Below, one piece after another: positions 37,274 to 45,967 of a DNA stretch of 64,000 nt. Position 1 is the stretch's first letter. Each line of letters begins with the position of its first letter. Source of the DNA: Amycolatopsis antarctica (lineage in GTDB: Bacteria > Actinomycetota > Actinomycetes > Mycobacteriales > Pseudonocardiaceae); NCBI RefSeq assembly GCF_002262875.1, contig NZ_NKYE01000001.1, forward strand, positions 248,001-312,000, given 5' to 3'. A model generated the notes under the pieces. That model had not been told where the DNA came from, did not search any database, and saw nothing but the letters and a program-made list of their open reading frames with translations. A program made the position numbers and the translations under genes.

Positions 37274-38155
37274 TCAGCGGTCTTGGATCTCGCCCATGCG
37301 GTCGTAGAAGTCGGCGACGGCTGCCTCGTCGGGGAGGTTCGTCACCTGTGATGGGTCCGGGATCTTGGGGAGGTCGTTCTCGGTCGGCGGTTCGAGGATC
37401 CGGTAGTTCATCCGTACTTCCACCTCGTGACCGTCACCCTTGATCAACCCTGTCATCTCAATGCTCCGCAGCTTGCCAAGGCCGTCGAGCACGATCTTGC
37501 TGGCGACCGGTTCCTGCTTCATCTCCTCGTTGACGTCGGTGAGGAGCCGTTCGGGGAACACGATCACTCTCTTGTCCAGGAATACGCCGAGGGGGATCTC
37601 GGCGAGTAGTTCGACGCTTCCGTCCGGCAGGCTCTTCGCCTGTTTCGCCGCCGCACCCTTGTCGACGGCCGCGGACACGGCGTCGAGCATCTTGCAGACG
37701 TCCTGGTAACCCTCCCAGAAACAGGCGTTGAGGGTTCCGCCGTCGTAGGGCATCGATACCCAGGGGGTCGGTGCGAGGCTGGAGTAGACGGGTCCCAGCA
37801 GGCCGTATTCGATTGGGCTGCCCGCCGGGTGGAAGAAGTCCAGGTACTCGTTGGAATCGCGTTTGGAATGGTTTTTCGCGAGGCGTGCCGGTGGGCGACC
37901 GACCTGTACGGCCTCGATCAACTGGTCGGATTTCTTGTCGTCGATGCGCCCGAACTTCTCGAGCGAACTCTTCCGCGCCTCGTTGCCGGTGAAGTCCTCG
38001 CCGAGGACCTTCAGCTTCTCCGCGAACTTCGCCGTGACGTAACTGGCAGCGTCGTCACCGTCGGGGATGGCGGTCGCCGTCTTCCCTTGTGCGCAAGATG
38101 AGAGGAGTAATGCTGTCAAACCCAATGCCAACAGCGTATATCGGCGTTTGTGCAT
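37274..38155 (-). CDS. Putative lipoprotein, paralogue of the next gene
   Basis: A 293-residue protein with a lipoprotein signal peptide and lipobox LLSSC (Cys21). The mature part begins AQGKTATAIPDGDDAASYVT and shares a long pattern with the neighbouring lipoprotein: IPDGD(D/E)A near the start, YGLLGPVYSSLAPTPWVS versus YIRLGPFYSSLAPTPWVS in the middle, and a closing I/LPDEAAV.DFYDR. No known domain is recognised. Anchoring outside the membrane beside the ESX-4 locus suggests an envelope role, but nothing more can be said. Confidence 0.8.
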   Translation of the reverse strand: MHKRRYTLLALGLTALLLSSCAQGKTATAIPDGDDAASYVTAKFAEKLKVLGEDFTGNEARKSSLEKFGRIDDKKSDQLIEAVQVGRPPARLAKNHSKRDSNEYLDFFHPAGSPIEYGLLGPVYSSLAPTPWVSMPYDGGTLNACFWEGYQDVCKMLDAVSAAVDKGAAAKQAKSLPDGSVELLAEIPLGVFLDKRVIVFPERLLTDVNEEMKQEPVASKIVLDGLGKLRSIEMTGLIKGDGHEVEVRMNYRILEPPTENDLPKIPDPSQVTNLPDEAAVADFYDRMGEIQDR

Positions 38156-38168
38156 GCCCAGTCCTCTG

Positions 38169-39068
38169 TTACTCGACGAGCTTCCCTCGTCGACTGTTGA
38201 AATCGTCGATCGCTGCCTGGTCGGGAAGTAGGGTCACTTGGTCTGCGGGTGGCGCTGCTGGTATCTCGTCTGCTCGTGGTGCGGCCAAAATCTGATAGTG
38301 GAACAAGAGTTCCATGGTAAACGGCTTATTCGACGTTGTGGTACCTGAAATGACACCCTCCAATCGTGCGTTCTGCAGTTGTGATTCAGGCGTCAAGACG
38401 ATGGTCGCTTCCAGGTGTTGCTCCAACGCTGCGGCGGGGAGTTTCTCGAAGTAGACCTCGTCATCTCCGAGTAGTCGGTTGCGTAAAAATGTTTCCAATG
38501 TGACTCCGACGTTGAGCACTGTCCCGCCGTCGGAGAGGCTCTTGGCTTCCATGTCGCCCCCCGTGGCTGTCGAAGCCCGAATCGACTTGATCATTCGGCA
38601 CTGAATGAGGTTCTCCGCAAGAGAGCAGGGGCCGATTCCCGGGTCCGGGTCAGCTCGAGAGACCCAAGGCGTCGGAGCCAGGCTGGAATAGAATGGGCCG
38701 AGGCGGATGTATTGAAGATCAGAACCGGGTGGTCTGAGGTATTCGAGATTGTCGTCTGGGTTCTCGTTGGACCGCTCGCGGCTGACGACGCCGATGGGAT
38801 CCCCCACCTGTGTGGTTGTCGTCTGCTGATCCAGTGTGATCTCGTTCACGCGCACACGTTGGTCGAGAACTGTCTTGCGTGGCGTGTTGGCGGTGAAGTC
38901 CGACTCAATGTTGTCCAGCGCTCCGCTGAACTTGGCTGACACGTGTTCGGAGGCCTCGTCGCCGTCCGGGAGGGCTGTGCCCGCTCGTGTATCCGCGCAC
39001 GCTGTCAGTGTCAGTCCGGCGCACGCCGCCAGCGTCATCAGCCGGATGCCCCTGCCACGCTTCGTCAC
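38169..39068 (-). CDS. Putative lipoprotein, paralogue of the preceding gene
   Basis: GTG 39068 is chosen because it has a purine-rich site and gives a normal signal peptide ending in the lipobox LTAC. Starting at 39113 would add 15 basic residues. The 299-residue product shares ALPDGDEASEHVSAKF and YSSLAPTPWVS with its paralogue, 13 bp away on the same strand. Its base composition is clearly lower in GC than the rest of the window, so it may be acquired or fast-evolving. Function unknown. Confidence 0.8.
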   Translation of the reverse strand: MTKRGRGIRLMTLAACAGLTLTACADTRAGTALPDGDEASEHVSAKFSGALDNIESDFTANTPRKTVLDQRVRVNEITLDQQTTTTQVGDPIGVVSRERSNENPDDNLEYLRPPGSDLQYIRLGPFYSSLAPTPWVSRADPDPGIGPCSLAENLIQCRMIKSIRASTATGGDMEAKSLSDGGTVLNVGVTLETFLRNRLLGDDEVYFEKLPAAALEQHLEATIVLTPESQLQNARLEGVISGTTTSNKPFTMELLFHYQILAAPRADEIPAAPPADQVTLLPDQAAIDDFNSRRGKLVE

Positions 39069-39256
39069 CCTCGTCCCCCCGGAGAGTCGTCGTCGCGGTC
39101 CGATGCCGCGCACCCTAGTATGGAGGTCAGCGGTACCCCCCGCTTTGACCCTCCGTCGAGCGTCCGGGTATCTTCAATCGCTGTTGTGCGCTGCGGCGCG
39201 TATACGCGCTAGGCCCGCACGGAACCCACACGCAATGTTGACGACGAGGTAGTCCC

Positions 39257-39709
39257 TTGCCCACGTACAGCCCCAAGCCCGGCGACGTCACTCGTGCCTG
39301 GCACGTGATCGATGCCGAGGATGTCGTGCTCGGCCGGCTCGCGACCGAGGTCGCCACGCTGCTGCGCGGCAAGCACAAGCCGACCTTTGCTCCCCACGTG
39401 GACACCGGTGACTTCGTCATCATCGTCAACGCCGAGAAGGTCGCGCTCACCGGTAACAAGCGCGAGCAGAAGTTCGCGTACCGCCACAGCGGTTACCCCG
39501 GTGGTCTGCGCAAGCGTTCGTTCGGCGAGCTGCTCGACACCAAGCCCGAGCGCCTGCTCGAGAAGGTCGTCAAGGGCATGCTGCCGAAGAACAAGCTCGG
39601 CCGCGCGCAGGGAAAGAAGCTCAAGGTCTACGCAGGCCCTGAGCACCCCCACAGCGCTCAGCAGCCCACGACGCGCGAGATCACCAAGATCGCTCAGGTG
39701 ACCAAGTGA
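39257..39709 (+). CDS. rplM: Ribosomal protein L13
   Basis: L13 is an early-assembly 50S protein. TTG 39257 gives [20 protein letters not shown], the actinobacterial start, and a 150-residue product with [39 protein letters not shown] and [11 protein letters not shown]. The weak TTG start is preceded by GACGAGGTAG. Its stop overlaps rpsI (GTGA). Confidence 0.97.
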   Translation: MPTYSPKPGDVTRAWHVIDAEDVVLGRLATEVATLLRGKHKPTFAPHVDTGDFVIIVNAEKVALTGNKREQKFAYRHSGYPGGLRKRSFGELLDTKPERLLEKVVKGMLPKNKLGRAQGKKLKVYAGPEHPHSAQQPTTREITKIAQVTK

Positions 39710-40254
39710 GTGAGGAACAGTCTGTGACCAGCACCGAGACCGAGACCCCCGAGGTCGAGGCCCCTGTGACCGAAGCCCCGGCAACGGAGGCCCCGGCCGC
39801 CGAAGCCACCGAGGGTGCCGTCGCCACCAGCGAGTCCCCGGCCGAGGAGCGCCCTTCCCGTGCCGCCGGTGGCAACGCCCAGACCGTCGGCCGCCGCAAG
39901 GAAGCCGTCGTCCGCGTTCGGCTCGTCCCGGGCACCGGCGAGTTCAAGCTCAACGGCAAGAGCCTCGAGCAGTACTTCCCGAACAAGGTGCACCAGCAGC
40001 TCATCCGTGAGCCCCTGGTGACCGTGGAGAAGCCGGACTCGTTCGACATCTTCGGCAACCTGCACGGTGGCGGGATCTCCGGCCAGGCCGGTGCGCTGCG
40101 CCTGGCGATCGCTCGTGCGCTCGTCGAGGTCGACGCGGACGACCGCCCCGTTCTGAAGAAGGCCGGCTTCCTCAAGCGGGACGCGCGTGCCGTCGAGCGG
40201 AAGAAGTACGGCCTCAAGAAGGCCCGCAAGGCGCCGCAGTACAGCAAGCGCTGA
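39706..40254 (+). CDS. rpsI: Ribosomal protein S9 with acidic N-terminal extension
   Basis: S9 contacts P-site tRNA through its basic C-terminal tail ([10 protein letters not shown]). The conserved domain starts near residue 64 ([20 protein letters not shown]). The preceding 60 residues are an Ala/Glu/Pro/Thr-rich extension, possibly disordered, making 182 residues in all. GTG 39706 couples it to rplM; GTG 39724 is a possible alternative. Confidence 0.97.
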   Translation: MSEEQSVTSTETETPEVEAPVTEAPATEAPAAEATEGAVATSESPAEERPSRAAGGNAQTVGRRKEAVVRVRLVPGTGEFKLNGKSLEQYFPNKVHQQLIREPLVTVEKPDSFDIFGNLHGGGISGQAGALRLAIARALVEVDADDRPVLKKAGFLKRDARAVERKKYGLKKARKAPQYSKR

Positions 40255-40271
40255 TCCGCGCCCGAGCATCC

Positions 40272-40312
40272 CACGGAAGCGCTCATCCGGTCTCCGGGTG
40301 GGCGCTTCCGTG
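40272..40312 (+). terminator. Terminator after rpsI
   Basis: Arms 40272-40290 and 40294-40312 pair along 19 positions with one mismatch around TCT (outer part CACGGAAGCGC, perfect). It lies 17 bp after the rpsI stop. Confidence 0.85.
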
Positions 40313-40357
40313 CTGTTCGGGGTCCCCGCGTCGCCTTGCCCCACGTTGCGACCCCGC

Positions 40358-40387
40358 CGAGTGCGTTTAGCGGGCTAAATGCACTCG
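40358..40387. repeat. TTTAGC-type element with 14-bp arms (copy 12)
   Basis: CGAGTGC-G-TTTAGC-GG-GCTAAA-T-GCACTCG: the arms pair except for one G/T position. A degenerate copy (TTCGCCCGCTGAA, 40420-40432, copy 13) lies about 60 bp further on. Confidence 0.82.
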
Positions 40388-40473
40388 ACGGGAGCCACCC
40401 CGGGGCGTGCGCGTGACAGTTCGCCCGCTGAACGCGAACGCGGGGGCACGGTTCCGTCGACTCGGCGGGCCGC

Positions 40474-40479
40474 TACGTT
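40474..40479 (+). promoter_or_regulatory. Candidate -10 box for glmM
   Basis: TACGTT (TANNNT) lies 32 bp before the glmM ATG, just downstream of the repeat elements. A GGAGGT site (about 40499-40504) follows. No clear -35. Confidence 0.4.
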
Positions 40480-40510
40480 GTCGGGGTTGTTCGCACACGG
40501 AGGTGTACAG

Positions 40511-41845
40511 ATGGCTCGCCTGTTCGGTACGGACGGAGTGCGTGGCCTCGCCAACGCCGAGCTCACGCCGGAGCTCGCCATGTCACTGTCGGCGAGTGCC
40601 GCGCGCGTGCTGGCGGCGCACGACCGTTCCCACCGTCCCGTCGCTGTGGTGGGGCGTGATCCCCGGGCCAGCGGCGAGATGCTGGAGGCGGCCGTGGTGG
40701 CCGGCCTGGCGTCGGCGGGGGCGGACGTGCTGCGCGTCGGGGTGATCCCCACGCCCGGCGTCGCCCATCTCGTCAGCACGCTGGAAGCGGATCTCGGCGT
40801 GATGATCTCCGCTTCGCACAATCCCATGCCGGACAACGGCATCAAGCTTTTCGCCGGCGGTGGGCACAAGTTGCCGGACGGTCTCGAGGACGAGATCGAG
40901 GCGGGCCTGACGCCTCCGGCGACCCGTCCGACCGGTGCGGAGATCGGCCGGGTTTCCGATGTCGACGACGCTCTCGACCGGTACACCGCGCACCTGCTGG
41001 CCGTGACCCCGCATTCGCTGGCGGGGGTGCGCGTGGTCGTCGACTGTGCGAACGGCGCTGCCTCGTCGGCCGCTCCGGAGGTCTACCGCAAGGCCGGCGC
41101 CGAGGTGATCGCCATCCACGCCGATCCGGACGGGGTGAACATCAACTCGGACTGCGGTTCCACGCACATGGAGCAGGTGCGTGCGGCGGTCCTGGAGCAC
41201 GGCGCGGACCTGGGGATCGCTCACGACGGCGATGCCGACCGGTGTCTTGCCGTGGATGCCGCGGGTGAGCTGATCGACGGTGACCAGATCCTGGCCGTGC
41301 TGGCGCTGGCGATGGCGGAGGCCGGTGAGCTCACCAACGACACGCTGGTCGCGACCGTGATGAGCAACCTGGGCCTGCACCTGGCGATGCGTGAGCACGG
41401 CGTCGACCTCCGGACCACGGCGGTCGGTGACCGGTACGTGCTGGAGGAGTTGCGCGCCGGCGGGTTCTCCCTCGGTGGCGAGCAGTCGGGGCACGTCGTG
41501 CTGCCTGCGCACGCGACGACCGGTGACGGCCTGCTGACCGGGTTGCGCCTGATGAGCCGGATGGCGGCCACCGGACGTTCGCTCGCCGATCTGGCCGGGG
41601 TGATGCGCCGGTTGCCGCAGGTGCTGGTGAACGTCCGGGTCGCGGACAAGTCGGCGGTGGCGACCTCCGCGGCGGTCCGTGACGCCGTGGACGCGGTCGA
41701 GGCGGAGCTGGGCGCGGAGGGCCGGGTGCTGCTGCGCCCTTCGGGCACCGAGCAGCTCGTGCGCGTGATGGTGGAGGCGCCCGCGGAGGAGATAGCGCAG
41801 GCCGCTGCCGAACGTCTCGCGGGCGTCGTGTCCTCGGCCTCGTAG
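40511..41845 (+). CDS. glmM: Phosphoglucosamine mutase
   Basis: GlmM converts glucosamine-6-phosphate to glucosamine-1-phosphate on the way to UDP-GlcNAc for the cell wall. ATG 40511 (site GGAGGT) gives [20 protein letters not shown]. The phosphorylated catalytic serine is in [19 protein letters not shown] (about residue 101). The metal loop DGDADRC and the sugar-phosphate loop [13 protein letters not shown] near the C-terminus are intact. The frame is open upstream but not homologous. It works with glmS, 8.4 kb downstream; the cassette genes lie between them. Confidence 0.97.
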   Translation: MARLFGTDGVRGLANAELTPELAMSLSASAARVLAAHDRSHRPVAVVGRDPRASGEMLEAAVVAGLASAGADVLRVGVIPTPGVAHLVSTLEADLGVMISASHNPMPDNGIKLFAGGGHKLPDGLEDEIEAGLTPPATRPTGAEIGRVSDVDDALDRYTAHLLAVTPHSLAGVRVVVDCANGAASSAAPEVYRKAGAEVIAIHADPDGVNINSDCGSTHMEQVRAAVLEHGADLGIAHDGDADRCLAVDAAGELIDGDQILAVLALAMAEAGELTNDTLVATVMSNLGLHLAMREHGVDLRTTAVGDRYVLEELRAGGFSLGGEQSGHVVLPAHATTGDGLLTGLRLMSRMAATGRSLADLAGVMRRLPQVLVNVRVADKSAVATSAAVRDAVDAVEAELGAEGRVLLRPSGTEQLVRVMVEAPAEEIAQAAAERLAGVVSSAS

Positions 41846-42008
41846 GCGGTTTCCTGCGGTGGGTTCGGCGCGCCCGGTGGCGGCGCCGAGCGGTGCCCGG
41901 GATTCGGTGTGCTCCCGATGGCGGCGGTTATCCTCGCTGACGTCTTCGTAGCATCCGGTGCTCGGTCGTGAACCCGGTGGAGTTCCTGCGCGGGCGTGCC
42001 ACGATCGG

Positions 42009-42025
42009 TACATTCCGTATACGGA
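42009..42025 (+). promoter_or_regulatory. Candidate promoter/operator of cassette A
   Basis: TACATT (42009-42014) is a TANNNT -10 box and runs into the perfect 12-bp palindrome TCCGTATACGGA (42014-42025). The sequence TACATTCCGT resembles TACATTCAGT before cassette B (45557). The remaining gap from glmM (41846-42008) shows no gene. Confidence 0.45.
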
Positions 42026-42077
42026 CGGACCGGCACAGTGGTCACGTCCGCACCATCAGGTCCTGAAGGGGGAACCC

Positions 42078-42398
42078 GTGCCAGAGGGCGGCTACACAGC
42101 CAGTTCGGACTCGATGGCGGCCGCGCAGGAGCGGTTGCGCCAGGCCGCCGAGGATCCTGCCGCCCAGGCCTCGCTCGTCGCACCGCCGAAGGTGACGCAG
42201 GAGCAGTTCGGCCGGGTGCACGGGGGGCACTTCGCCGCGTATTCGGCCGGTGTCGAGCAGGTGGGTGCCGCGTTGACGGGGTTGTCCGGGGAGCTGAACG
42301 CTCTCGGTGGCGGCATCGGCGCGGGCGGTCAGGCCTACGCCGAGCAGGAGGCCTCCACCTCGTCGGCCGTCGCGGCGCACGACCCGGGGACCGTGTGA
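42078..42398 (+). CDS. Small T7SS-substrate-like helical protein (cassette A)
   Basis: GTG 42078 (site GAAGGGGG) gives a 106-residue, Ala/Gly/Gln-rich, probably helical protein with no signal peptide. The centre reads FGRVHGGHFAAYSAGVEQVG and the end carries YAEQE, which fits the Y-x-x-x-E/D export signal. It lacks a WXG turn and looks more like the EspC-type or WXG100-like small partners. Its TGA overlaps the next ATG. Rv3440c, as I recall, holds the same position in M. tuberculosis. Confidence 0.7.
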   Translation: MPEGGYTASSDSMAAAQERLRQAAEDPAAQASLVAPPKVTQEQFGRVHGGHFAAYSAGVEQVGAALTGLSGELNALGGGIGAGGQAYAEQEASTSSAVAAHDPGTV

Positions 42399-45007
42399 TG
42401 GCCGAGCTCGGGCCGATGCTGGCCATGGTGCCGCCGGACAAGCGCGATCGGGTCAACGAGATCTTCGACAGCCCGTACGCCACCCCTGAACAGAAGCGCG
42501 AGGTCATGAAGGCCGCGTTGCCGCCGATGTTCGGTGGCGGGGATTTCGACGCGAAGTACGAGAGCGCGCGCAGCACCATCCAGCGCAGCTCGGCGAGCGA
42601 TCGGCGGGTGCAGGACGCGGCCGGCCAGTCCAAGCAGCAGTTGGACGCCATGCGCCCGCCCGCCCCGGGCGGTGCGGGCGTGACGGCGTCCGACGAGGTA
42701 CTGGACCTGGCGAAGCCCACGCTGGACTTCCTGTGTAGCTGGATCAACCAGGTGTGGAATCCGATGCCGGACTCGCCGGGCCAGATCGACTACATGGCCC
42801 GCATCTGGGATTCCTTCTACCGCAACGCCGGCATCGATTTCCGCAACTTCCTCGCTGACGCCGACGAGTTCGGCAAGGCGCACGGGATCGTCGAGACGAC
42901 GCTGGGCGACTGCCGCAATCACATGAACACCTTGTTCGGTGAGTGGACGGGTCCGGCGGCGACCGCGGCGAGCGTCAAGTTCAACGAGGCGATCCTGCCG
43001 GACGGTCAGGCGCTGCTCGACCATCTCAAGGGAGCGTCCGAGCTGGTCCCGGAGACCGTCACGGCTGTCTACGACACGGTCCGGGCCCAGGTCGACGAGG
43101 TCCTGCCGCTGTTCACGCCGACGATCGCGAACGCGACCCTGGCACAGGCCACCCGGGTCGTCGCCGTCGCCAAGGGCGAGTCGACCGAGACCGAGGACAT
43201 CGCCACCGTTTTCGCGGTCTTCGGCTCCGAGGTGTCACCGACGGAAGCGTCGTCGCTCGCGATCCTGCCTAATCTCCATTTCGATATCGCCATCGATTTT
43301 GCCAAGAACTGGGTATCCGCGTTCACCAACGAGTTCGCGGGCATCCTCGACGCCTTCGACACGCTGTGCGAACAGGCGGTCAAAGCCGTCGACGAAAAGT
43401 GGTTCGCCCTCGGCGAGTACATGAGCGGGTACGCGAACAAGTTCACCGAGAGCGCCGGTGCCCCGTCCGCGCCTGGACCCGCGCCGATGCCCGCCAGTGG
43501 CGGAACGGCGTCGCCACCAGGTGGTTCCGCCCCGTCCCCGGGCACCGGCGGTCCGCCGCCGGCGCCGTCCACCGCCGCTGGCGCTCCGTCGATGCCGGCA
43601 CCGCCCGCACCGCCGGAACCACCCGCCGCTGAACCCGCGGCCACGACCGAATCGGCCGCCGTCCCGGCACCCCCCGTACCTGAAACGGCTGCCGGGACGA
43701 ATCCGGTGGCCGGCGCGGAACTGGAGCGGGACCCGGAGACCGGCGAGGCGTTCGCGATCGACCCGGAGACGGGCGAGTCGGTACCGGACGCGGCGGCGGA
43801 GCAGGACGTCACGACCGTGCGCAGGGGGGACAACGAACTGTCCCTGACCGCGCCGGGACCGGACGGCCGGGGCGCGTTGTCCGTGCAGGGCGCCGACGGC
43901 GAGGCCCGCGAGTACATGCTCGACTTCGGTTCCGCCGACGCTCCCGTCCCTGATGGCGAGGCCCCTGATGGCGAGCAGGCCCAGGCCGGTTCGCAGGACG
44001 TGGCGGAGCCGGACGAGGCGGGACAGGACGGCCAGGACGACGGAACCGGTGCCGCGAACCGCACGGTGGTCACCCCCGGCGAGGACGGCGCGATCCGGAT
44101 CACCGACGGCGACCTGGAGATCGTCGCCGAGCGGCCGGACGGCCCGGACGGCCCGACGGTGGTGACCGTCGACGACGGCTCCGGCGAACCCACGACGTAC
44201 ACCCTCGGAGAGCAGGACACCGAAGCGCCGGACGCGGAGGCCCTCGCGCCGGGTGACGCCGGCGGGCTCGCCGACTCCCCGGAGGTGGCCGCCGCGCCGG
44301 TCACCGGCGAGACCGTGGGTGAACCCGCCACCGACGCGTCTTCCGGGATCGAGACCGACGATGCCGAGACCGGCGTACCGCTCGCCGGGGAAGCCGGGCA
44401 GCCGGAGTCGGTGACGCCCGCCGCCGAGACGGCCGCACTCGCCGGCGCCGAATCCGCCGAGACGCCTGTCGCCGCGACGGGGGCTCCGGAACCGCCCGCC
44501 GAGGCCGTGACCTCGCCTCCGGACAGCGCCGCGACATCGCCCGCGGAGAGCGTGCCGTCCGCCAACGGAGCGGTACCGGCCGATGTCGTAGACGCGCCGA
44601 GTTCCGGTTCCCTCCCACTCGACGACGCCGGTGCGGACTTCGCCGACGAGCCCGGGCAGCGCACGACGCCCTCGGCCGCGATCGGTAGCGGCGTGGACGG
44701 TGTCGCGGGCGAGGACGTCGATGCCCGCGAATCGGCTGCGGCCGGGTCCACGACGCCTGCCGACACCGGTGGTGCCCAGCTCGGCAGCGCCCCCGGCGGT
44801 GCGGAGGCCGCGACGGCAGGCGCCGGAGTGGGCGGCATGATGGGCGGCATGGGCGCCGCGGGTGGTGGCAACTCCGGTGACCAGGAACGTGGTTCCAGCC
44901 CGTGGCGTACCGGCGGCGACCTGTTCGACACGAGCGGTGTCGGTGGCCGGATCAGCGGTTCGCTCGACGACGGACCGGACCGTCCCGGCGCCTGGCTCGA
45001 CCGGTGA
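42398..45007 (+). CDS. Large WXG-containing protein with acidic tail (cassette A)
   Basis: An 869-residue protein without a signal peptide. Residues 1-350 are helical, with a WXG-like turn at 183-185 (LFGEWTGPAATAASVKFNEA). A Pro/Ala linker follows, then a segment shared with the cassette B protein: AGTNPV.G, DPETGEAFAIDPETGES, GPTVVTVDDGSGEPTTYTLG. A long Ala/Glu/Asp region leads to the C-terminal motif GGMMGGMGAAGG...DLFDTSGVGGRISGSLDD. The layout suggests a PPE-like or EspI-like type VII substrate or envelope protein. Function unknown. Confidence 0.75.
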   Translation: MAELGPMLAMVPPDKRDRVNEIFDSPYATPEQKREVMKAALPPMFGGGDFDAKYESARSTIQRSSASDRRVQDAAGQSKQQLDAMRPPAPGGAGVTASDEVLDLAKPTLDFLCSWINQVWNPMPDSPGQIDYMARIWDSFYRNAGIDFRNFLADADEFGKAHGIVETTLGDCRNHMNTLFGEWTGPAATAASVKFNEAILPDGQALLDHLKGASELVPETVTAVYDTVRAQVDEVLPLFTPTIANATLAQATRVVAVAKGESTETEDIATVFAVFGSEVSPTEASSLAILPNLHFDIAIDFAKNWVSAFTNEFAGILDAFDTLCEQAVKAVDEKWFALGEYMSGYANKFTESAGAPSAPGPAPMPASGGTASPPGGSAPSPGTGGPPPAPSTAAGAPSMPAPPAPPEPPAAEPAATTESAAVPAPPVPETAAGTNPVAGAELERDPETGEAFAIDPETGESVPDAAAEQDVTTVRRGDNELSLTAPGPDGRGALSVQGADGEAREYMLDFGSADAPVPDGEAPDGEQAQAGSQDVAEPDEAGQDGQDDGTGAANRTVVTPGEDGAIRITDGDLEIVAERPDGPDGPTVVTVDDGSGEPTTYTLGEQDTEAPDAEALAPGDAGGLADSPEVAAAPVTGETVGEPATDASSGIETDDAETGVPLAGEAGQPESVTPAAETAALAGAESAETPVAATGAPEPPAEAVTSPPDSAATSPAESVPSANGAVPADVVDAPSSGSLPLDDAGADFADEPGQRTTPSAAIGSGVDGVAGEDVDARESAAAGSTTPADTGGAQLGSAPGGAEAATAGAGVGGMMGGMGAAGGGNSGDQERGSSPWRTGGDLFDTSGVGGRISGSLDDGPDRPGAWLDR

Positions 45008-45035
45008 TCGCCTACCCGACGCCCAGGGGGTGCGC

Positions 45036-45485
45036 ATGAGTGCCGAAGGCAGGCTGGCCGCGGCGCGCGAGGCGCTCGCGGCCGTCTCCCGCGAGGAGCA
45101 CGAGCAACGCGGCCTGCGCGAGCGCCGCCTCGCCGAGGTGCGGGCGGCGACCGCGACCGGCCTCGAGGCGGACGCCCTCCGGGCCGCCGAGCGGATCGAG
45201 GAGGAGAAAGAGGTCCAGCGGCGCGCGGAGGCATCGGGCGGCTGGGTCACCGACAGCACGTACGCGAAGAAGGACGCCGAGGACTCGTTCGGCTTCGAGG
45301 AGGACGACGGTTCGGCCGAGGAGCCGCCACCTGCCGGGCCACCGTCCCCGTTCCCGCCGCCGTCCCCACACCCCGTGCACGACCCGCCCGCCGAGCCCGC
45401 CCCGGAGCGACCACAGGCGCGGCACGCACGCCGGGCAGCCGTGGACGACGAGGACTTCGCACACACCGACTGGACGGCGGACTGA
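45036..45485 (+). CDS. Small charged protein with RHARR tail (cassette A)
   Basis: A 149-residue soluble protein starting at ATG 45036, 28 bp after the large gene. The first 70 residues are a highly charged helix (AAVSREEHEQRGLRERRLAE), likely a coiled coil. The middle is Pro-rich, and the end reads RHARRAAVDDEDFAHTDW. The same closing pattern, RHARR-x2-DD-D-[FY]-x4-W, ends the cassette B homologue. It may be a chaperone or adaptor for the large protein; that is inferred from the repeated gene pairing only. Confidence 0.7.
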   Translation: MSAEGRLAAAREALAAVSREEHEQRGLRERRLAEVRAATATGLEADALRAAERIEEEKEVQRRAEASGGWVTDSTYAKKDAEDSFGFEEDDGSAEEPPPAGPPSPFPPPSPHPVHDPPAEPAPERPQARHARRAAVDDEDFAHTDWTAD

Positions 45486-45556
45486 CCGCCTGAGCAGGAC
45501 GTACCGCGTTCGCGTAGGTAAATCCCGGAGCCGGTGCGGGCAGGGTCCCCGCTGAG

Positions 45557-45562
45557 TACATT
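45557..45562 (+). promoter_or_regulatory. Candidate -10 box of cassette B
   Basis: TACATT followed by CAGT matches TACATTCCGT before cassette A in nine of ten positions. It lies 91 bp upstream of the first cassette B gene. Confidence 0.45.
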
Positions 45563-45652
45563 CAGTGTGCAGATGCGACGGCACCGAATCGCGTCCACCT
45601 GCGTCTGAAGGTGAACGTGACGATCCGAGCCTTCTCGACAGGGGGAGAACAC

Positions 45653-45964
45653 ATGCCGAATGGTGGTGGCCACAAGGCCGACCCGGGGCAGTTGAACGCG
45701 GGTGCCCAGGCGTTCAACCAGGAGGGCACCGAGTTGACTCAGGCCTCTGGCAAGCTCACCCCCAACGTCGCCGCCGGGCAGGTCGGCACGGCGTGGCAGG
45801 GCGTGGCAGAGCCGTACACCCAGGCGTTCACCAGGTTCAAGGACGGCACGGCGAAGTACGGCACCGCCGCCACCCAGTTCGGCGGGCAGCTCTCCAACGC
45901 GGCGAGCACGTACTCGACGAACGAGGAGAACCAGCAGCAGGCCATCAAGAACGCGGAGGGCTGA
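45653..45964 (+). CDS. WXG100 family protein (cassette B)
   Basis: ATG 45653, after an AGGGGGAGAA site, yields a 103-residue WXG100 protein. The turn motif is WQG (about residues 44-46, GTAWQGVAEPYTQAF), and the export signal Y-x-x-x-E is YSTNE near the C-terminus. An upstream in-frame start would add 14 residues and is less likely. It begins cassette B and is three bases from the large gene, so the two are surely co-expressed, probably as secretion partners. Confidence 0.85.
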   Translation: MPNGGGHKADPGQLNAGAQAFNQEGTELTQASGKLTPNVAAGQVGTAWQGVAEPYTQAFTRFKDGTAKYGTAATQFGGQLSNAASTYSTNEENQQQAIKNAEG

Positions 45965-45967
45965 TCG

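Noticed and set aside
42335-43024. Minus-strand 229-codon frame opposite the cassette A large gene
   Set aside because: Antisense shadow without motifs; the plus strand has ribosome-binding sites, coupled starts and a paralogue.
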